A stretch of DNA of 64,000 bases, from assembly GCF_040250305.1 (NCBI RefSeq), contig NZ_CP158190.1, positions 1,396,001 to 1,460,000 on the forward strand, read 5' to 3'. Source of the DNA: Peribacillus frigoritolerans (GTDB lineage Bacteria > Bacillota > Bacilli > Bacillales > DSM-1321). The position numbers and the translations under genes were made by a program. This document shows, piece after piece, positions 60,196-64,000 of this stretch. The notes under the pieces were generated by a model. The model was not told where the DNA came from, made no database searches, and was given only the letters and a program-made list of their open reading frames with translations. The first letter of the stretch is position 1; each line of letters opens with the position of its first letter.

Positions 60196-62298
60196 TTGAG
60201 AAATATTCAGGAAATTTTCATTGACGATTTAAAAAGCATTTATAAAAATTTCTTTGTTTGTATTGTAGTTGTTTTTCTCATGTTCATCCCTTCCATTTAT
60301 GCGTGGTTTAATATTGTCGCATCTTGGGACCCGTATGCAAATACGGAAGGAATCCTTGTCGGTGTTGCCAATAATGATAAAGGTGCGGAGTTAAATGGCG
60401 AAGCCGTGAACATAGGCAAGGAAGTAATGGAAGGGTTAAAGGAGAATAAGGATCTGGGCTGGAGATTCACATCCGAAAAAGAGGCGATAAAAAAGGTGGA
60501 AAAGGGTGATTATTATGCATCCATCATCATTCCGGAGAACTTTTCCGAACATATTGCGACGATCATGACCGATGACCCTAAGAAGGCGGAAATTGATTAC
60601 TATGTTAATGAAAAGATCAATTCCATTGCTCCTAAAATAACGGCAGCGGGTGCCAACAGCATTGTGGACAATGTGAGCAAAACCTTTATCAAATCAGCCA
60701 GTGGTAGTATCCTTGCAATCTTTAATGAACTCGGAATCACCTTGCAAAAAGAGTTGCCGACGATTCAAAAAATGAAGAATATGGTGTATTTATTAGAGGG
60801 TGAACTGCCTGAGCTTGAGCAAAATATCAAAACCGTTCAAACACATGTCAAAAAGGCTGAAGATATCATTAAGAAGGTTAATGATGGCCTGGATTCAATA
60901 GAAGGAATAACATCGCAGAAGGACAAATTGGTATCGGACGTTTCTAGTTATGTAGATTCAACAAGGCAGGCATTCTCAGAAATCAATCCCCTTTTGAGAA
61001 ATGATATTGCGAACATCAGGAGCGATAATGAATCCGTTATAGTACTGGCGAACCGGTTAACGGGTCAGGGTTTGCCTGGCAATGAGAATGATCAGCTAGT
61101 GGAACAAGGGATAACGAGGATAAATAAAGAGCTGTACCTTTTGGACAGTATGTATAATTTATTATCGAGGGTCAATCAATTTAATGAGAAAAACTTGCTT
61201 CAGCCAGAAATACAGCTGGTTGATGAACTAAGGGTTAATGCTTCGAACCAACTTCAAGCGCTTAATAACCGAGCCTTCGGCAATCTTATCGAACTTGCTG
61301 GGAACAATGAACAAGTCTTGGCAAGATTCCAGGAGAGCTATTCAAAGGAAACGGGGCCAAAATTCACTGAAATCTGGAATGAAACGGAATCAATATTGAA
61401 TAAGGTCCAGCTTACGATGGAGGAGGGAGCCAAGGTTCTTCCTGAGGTGAGGGTGTTATTGAATGAGACCAATCGAACATTGGAAACACGTACAGGGGAT
61501 ATCGATAAGTTACAGAATAAGTTTCCGGAAATCGAAACGAAAATAAAGGCTCTAGCTTCTAAAATGAGGGAATTCGATAAGTCTTATAATATGGAAGAAG
61601 TGATCGATTTCCTAAGGAATGATATTGAACAAGAAAGTGAATTTTTTTCAGAACCAGTGCTGCTCAATAAACACAGTCTCTTTCCGATTCCGAACTATGG
61701 GTCCGCAATGTCTCCTTTCTTTACGGCACTTTCCCTTTGGGTCGGCGGTACAATATTGATTTCCATGCTTAGCGTGGGTGTTTCTCAAAAGGTCTACAGC
61801 CCGTATCAAATTTATATCGGGCGGTATCTTATATTTTTCATCATTGGGGTAATGCAGGCTCTTAGTGTTTCCATTGGGAATATCATTCTGATCGATGTGT
61901 ATGTAGCGGATAAATTTGAGTACATCCTGTTTTCTGTTCTGATAAGTACAGTATTTACACTCATTGTCTACACCTTCGTTTCCGTTCTTGGAAATGTTGG
62001 AAAAGGGATAAGCGTCGTCTTGATGGTCCTTCAAATATCAAGTTCAGGAGGCACCTTCCCGATTCAGGTCACACCGCCCTTTTTTCAGCATATTAACCCG
62101 TTCTTGCCATTCACCTATGCTGTGGGTTTACTTCGTGAATCTGTTGGGGGAATAACTTGGAGCGTAGCTGGCAAGGATATTTTTATCCTGATTCTCTTTT
62201 TAATATTCACACTCATCTTAGGTATCATTTTGAAAAAGCCTCTGCATGCAAGGACACAAAAGATGAAGGATAAATTATATGGAAGCAGGATTTTTTAA
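60196..62298 (+). CDS. YhgE/Pip-domain membrane protein
   Basis: The 700-residue protein has one N-terminal helix (FFVCIVVVFLMFIPSIYAWF), a conserved YhgE/Pip segment (NIVASWDPYANTEGILVGVA), a long helical extracellular part (about 190-480) and about five C-terminal helices (about 510-680) of the ABC-2 type. This is the family of phage-infection protein Pip and of YhgE/EsaA, the latter a type VII secretion component. No other secretion genes are next to it. TTG start with GGGGGT upstream. Likely an exporter or surface receptor; function not settled. Confidence 0.88.
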   Translation: MRNIQEIFIDDLKSIYKNFFVCIVVVFLMFIPSIYAWFNIVASWDPYANTEGILVGVANNDKGAELNGEAVNIGKEVMEGLKENKDLGWRFTSEKEAIKKVEKGDYYASIIIPENFSEHIATIMTDDPKKAEIDYYVNEKINSIAPKITAAGANSIVDNVSKTFIKSASGSILAIFNELGITLQKELPTIQKMKNMVYLLEGELPELEQNIKTVQTHVKKAEDIIKKVNDGLDSIEGITSQKDKLVSDVSSYVDSTRQAFSEINPLLRNDIANIRSDNESVIVLANRLTGQGLPGNENDQLVEQGITRINKELYLLDSMYNLLSRVNQFNEKNLLQPEIQLVDELRVNASNQLQALNNRAFGNLIELAGNNEQVLARFQESYSKETGPKFTEIWNETESILNKVQLTMEEGAKVLPEVRVLLNETNRTLETRTGDIDKLQNKFPEIETKIKALASKMREFDKSYNMEEVIDFLRNDIEQESEFFSEPVLLNKHSLFPIPNYGSAMSPFFTALSLWVGGTILISMLSVGVSQKVYSPYQIYIGRYLIFFIIGVMQALSVSIGNIILIDVYVADKFEYILFSVLISTVFTLIVYTFVSVLGNVGKGISVVLMVLQISSSGGTFPIQVTPPFFQHINPFLPFTYAVGLLRESVGGITWSVAGKDIFILILFLIFTLILGIILKKPLHARTQKMKDKLYGSRIF

Positions 62299-62340
62299 GG
62301 TCATCGAAAGAGTGTAGGTGAAACAATGAATATTAAAATT

Positions 62341-62376
62341 AGCCTGAACCCTTACAAAGGGCTCAGGTTTTTATAT
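62341..62376 (+). terminator. Terminator after the YhgE/Pip gene
   Basis: AGCCTGAACCCT pairs imperfectly with AGGGCTCAGGTTT and ends in TTTTTAT. Confidence 0.8.
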
Positions 62377-62489
62377 TTGCTGATTGGGATTTGTTCATTT
62401 GTATTATTGTGTAAGTCTGGAATATTTATCAATACATTGACAATTGAATAGAAAGATACCGATAAATTAGAATTTTTGCATTTTTATAG

Positions 62490-62518
62490 TTGACAAAAAC
62501 CATTGGATTAATCATTAT
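62490..62518 (+). promoter_or_regulatory. Promoter of the ABC transporter operon
   Basis: TTGACA (62490-62495), a 17-base spacer and CATTAT (62513-62518), about 50 bases before the gene. Confidence 0.6.
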
Positions 62519-62568
62519 TAAGAAATAATGTTTAGTGAATCGATGCGATATAAAAGTGGGGTGACTTT

Positions 62569-63411
62569 ATGTATTTAACAATAGATGGCATTGAAAAAAG
62601 TTTTAAGAATGAAAAGAAAGAAAGCATAAAGGTGCTCGATGAGATAAACATAGAGGTCGAGAAAGGAAGCTTCGTTTCGATCGTCGGCCCTTCAGGATGT
62701 GGTAAATCCACACTCCTTTATCTGATTGCAGGCCTTGATAAGGCAGATACAGGTGAAATACGTGTAGCTGGGAAAAAAGTGGTGAAGCCAGGTCCGGAAC
62801 GGGTTGTAGTGTTTCAGGAGGCAGGGTTATTTCCTTGGCTGACGGTACTTGAAAATGTTACATACGGATTGAAGTTAAAGAAAATGCCCAATGAAGAGGC
62901 AAAAGCCAAGGCATTGGACATTTTAAAGATGGTTCACCTCAGCCGATATGTTGACTCCTATCCACATCAACTCTCAGGAGGAATGAAACAGAGGGTAGCC
63001 ATCGCAAGAGCGTTGGTGATGGAACCGGATATCCTGTTGATGGATGAGCCATTCTCCGCGCTTGATGAGCAAACGAGGATGGTTTTGCATAAAGAGCTGC
63101 TCGAAATCTGGAGAAAAACTAAAGTGACGATCTTTTTCGTTACCCATAATATTCGTGAGGCTGTTCAGCTTTCCGAAAAAATTATCGTCTTTGCTACCCG
63201 TCCCGGGAAAATCAAAGAGACGATTTCCGTCCCTTCCATGAAAGATGGAGTTATGCCGGATAGTGTAACTTTGCATACAGAACAAAGGGTTCTATCGATT
63301 TTGCAGGAGGAAATTGAAAAAGTGCTGAAGGAGGAAATGGGGAATGATTACAGCTTTAAGACGAATCATATTCATCGCGATGATAGCGGGGATATGGGAA
63401 GTCACATCTAG
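62569..63411 (+). CDS. ABC transporter ATP-binding protein (SsuB/TauB-like)
   Basis: The 280-residue ATPase has Walker A GPSGCGKST, signature LSGGMKQRVAIARALV, Walker B ILLMDEPFSALDE and the His switch in FVTHN. These features fit the NitT/TauT (nitrate, sulfonate, taurine) class. The start is ATG 62569 with GGGGTGA upstream. The permease gene begins inside its 3' end (63344), a 68-base overlap implying coupled translation. The substrate cannot be told; sulfonates, pyrimidine precursors and nitrate are options. No binding-protein gene is inside the window. Confidence 0.93.
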   Translation: MYLTIDGIEKSFKNEKKESIKVLDEINIEVEKGSFVSIVGPSGCGKSTLLYLIAGLDKADTGEIRVAGKKVVKPGPERVVVFQEAGLFPWLTVLENVTYGLKLKKMPNEEAKAKALDILKMVHLSRYVDSYPHQLSGGMKQRVAIARALVMEPDILLMDEPFSALDEQTRMVLHKELLEIWRKTKVTIFFVTHNIREAVQLSEKIIVFATRPGKIKETISVPSMKDGVMPDSVTLHTEQRVLSILQEEIEKVLKEEMGNDYSFKTNHIHRDDSGDMGSHI

Positions 63412-64000
63412 ACTTTCCAGTCTTCCGGATTTCATGTTTCCAAGCCTGACTCAGGTTTTGGAAACCCTGTTTAAGGGACTGATGAGCGGACAAATAACCG
63501 AAGCCATCGGAAAAAGCCTTGGCCGTATCCTGATCGGCTTTATGATTGCCATTATAGTAGGTCTGATATTGGGATATTTCATTTGGCGCTTTAAATTGGT
63601 CGAAGACACTTTAGGATTCGTCGTGACGGCATTACAGTCCATCCCGAGTATCGTGTGGTTCCCTTTAGCGATCATTTGGTTTGGATTGAATGATTTTTCG
63701 ATCCTCTTCATCGTCACCATCGGAGCAACTTGGACGATGACGGTTAATGCAACGAGTGGATTCCGGAATGTACCACAGTTGTATCAGCGGGTTGCCAAAA
63801 CATATGGATCGACCGGGTTTCATTTTCTTCGCACCGTGATTTTACCAGCATCCGTCCCGCAAATAATATCCGGTCTCCGAATCGCATGGGCCTTTTCTTG
63901 GCGCGCATTGATGGCCGGTGAATTACTTGGCGGGGGAGGCGGTCTTGGACAATTGCTGGAAATGGGCAGATCACTGGGACAAATGGATTTGGTCATCTCC
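63344..64000 (+). CDS. ABC transporter permease (SsuC/TauC-like), partial
   Basis: A frame from ATG 63344 runs through the right edge (219 codons visible). AAGGAGGA lies eight or so bases upstream, inside the ATPase gene. It has hydrophobic helices (LIGFMIAIIVGLILGYFIWR; SIVWFPLAIIWFGLNDFSIL) and the EAA loop FRTVILPASVPQIISGLR with its conserved Gly, seen as YGSTGFHFLRTVILPASVPQ. This is the BPD inner-membrane family of the NitT/TauT class. It would form the membrane channel for the ATPase encoded before it. The C-terminus is missing. Confidence 0.92.
   Translation, partial: MITALRRIIFIAMIAGIWEVTSRLSSLPDFMFPSLTQVLETLFKGLMSGQITEAIGKSLGRILIGFMIAIIVGLILGYFIWRFKLVEDTLGFVVTALQSIPSIVWFPLAIIWFGLNDFSILFIVTIGATWTMTVNATSGFRNVPQLYQRVAKTYGSTGFHFLRTVILPASVPQIISGLRIAWAFSWRALMAGELLGGGGGLGQLLEMGRSLGQMDLVIS

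Noticed and set aside
61648..62034. 128-codon minus-strand frame inside the YhgE/Pip gene
   Set aside because: It is antisense to a membrane-helix region and has no binding site or protein-like motifs.

Overview
The window looks like the chromosome of a low-GC, spore-forming Bacillaceae bacterium, most like Bacillus or Peribacillus. This rests on gene order rather than a database search. From left to right the core follows the Bacillus subtilis yjbC-to-yjcH block: a yjbC-like 3' end, spx, mecA, (cls), coiA, pepF, yizD, spxH/yjbI, a lytic transglycosylase, yjbK, relQ-nadK-rluD-like, prpE, mgtE, fabI, CotO-type coat genes, yjcA, a spoVAC-AD-AE operon, a YjcZ peptide, spoVIF, yjcD, cotX/cotW-like genes and yjcF-yjcG-yjcH. 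Coat, germination and sporulation genes are plentiful.

Region 1 (1-29.3 kb) is this core. It combines Spx stress control (spx with its degradation adaptor spxH; MecA nearby), competence (coiA), stringent response and NADP supply (relQ-nadK), fatty-acid synthesis (fabI behind a FapR-type palindrome) and spore assembly. Between yizD and spxH lie two tandem copies of a RoxS/RsaE-type small RNA. Each has its own sigma-A-like promoter, an upstream ResD-type half-site and a terminator, and the second has a near-perfect Rex-type operator at its start.

Region 2 (29.3-57.3 kb) is a visibly more AT-rich genomic island next to a tRNA-Val(GAC) gene. The 3' part of the tRNA plus its terminator is repeated at about 47.9, 52.1 and 57.3 kb, which divides the island into three tandem segments. 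Segment A (29.4-47.9 kb) has a frameshifted tyrosine integrase, an excisionase, small membrane and orphan immunity-like genes, two secreted Ig-like proteins and a YfjABCD-like type VII secretion effector operon. Segment B (47.9-52.1 kb) is a 4.2 kb cassette with a HerA/FtsK-type ATPase and an HNH nuclease carrying a possible PUA-like sensor domain, a candidate anti-phage system. Segment C (52.1-57.3 kb) has a SUKH-like protein, an M50 protease, a SAP-domain protein and gene fragments (ispG, dinB, thioesterase II, Sfp-type transferase).

Region 3 (57.7-64 kb) returns to chromosomal-type genes: truA, a DJ-1/PfpI protein, a YetF/DUF421 membrane protein, a YhgE/Pip membrane protein and the start of an SsuBC-like ABC transporter that runs off the right edge.

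Limits: family names come from reading the translations and from remembered relatives. No alignment or structure search was run. Promoters and operators are pattern matches only.
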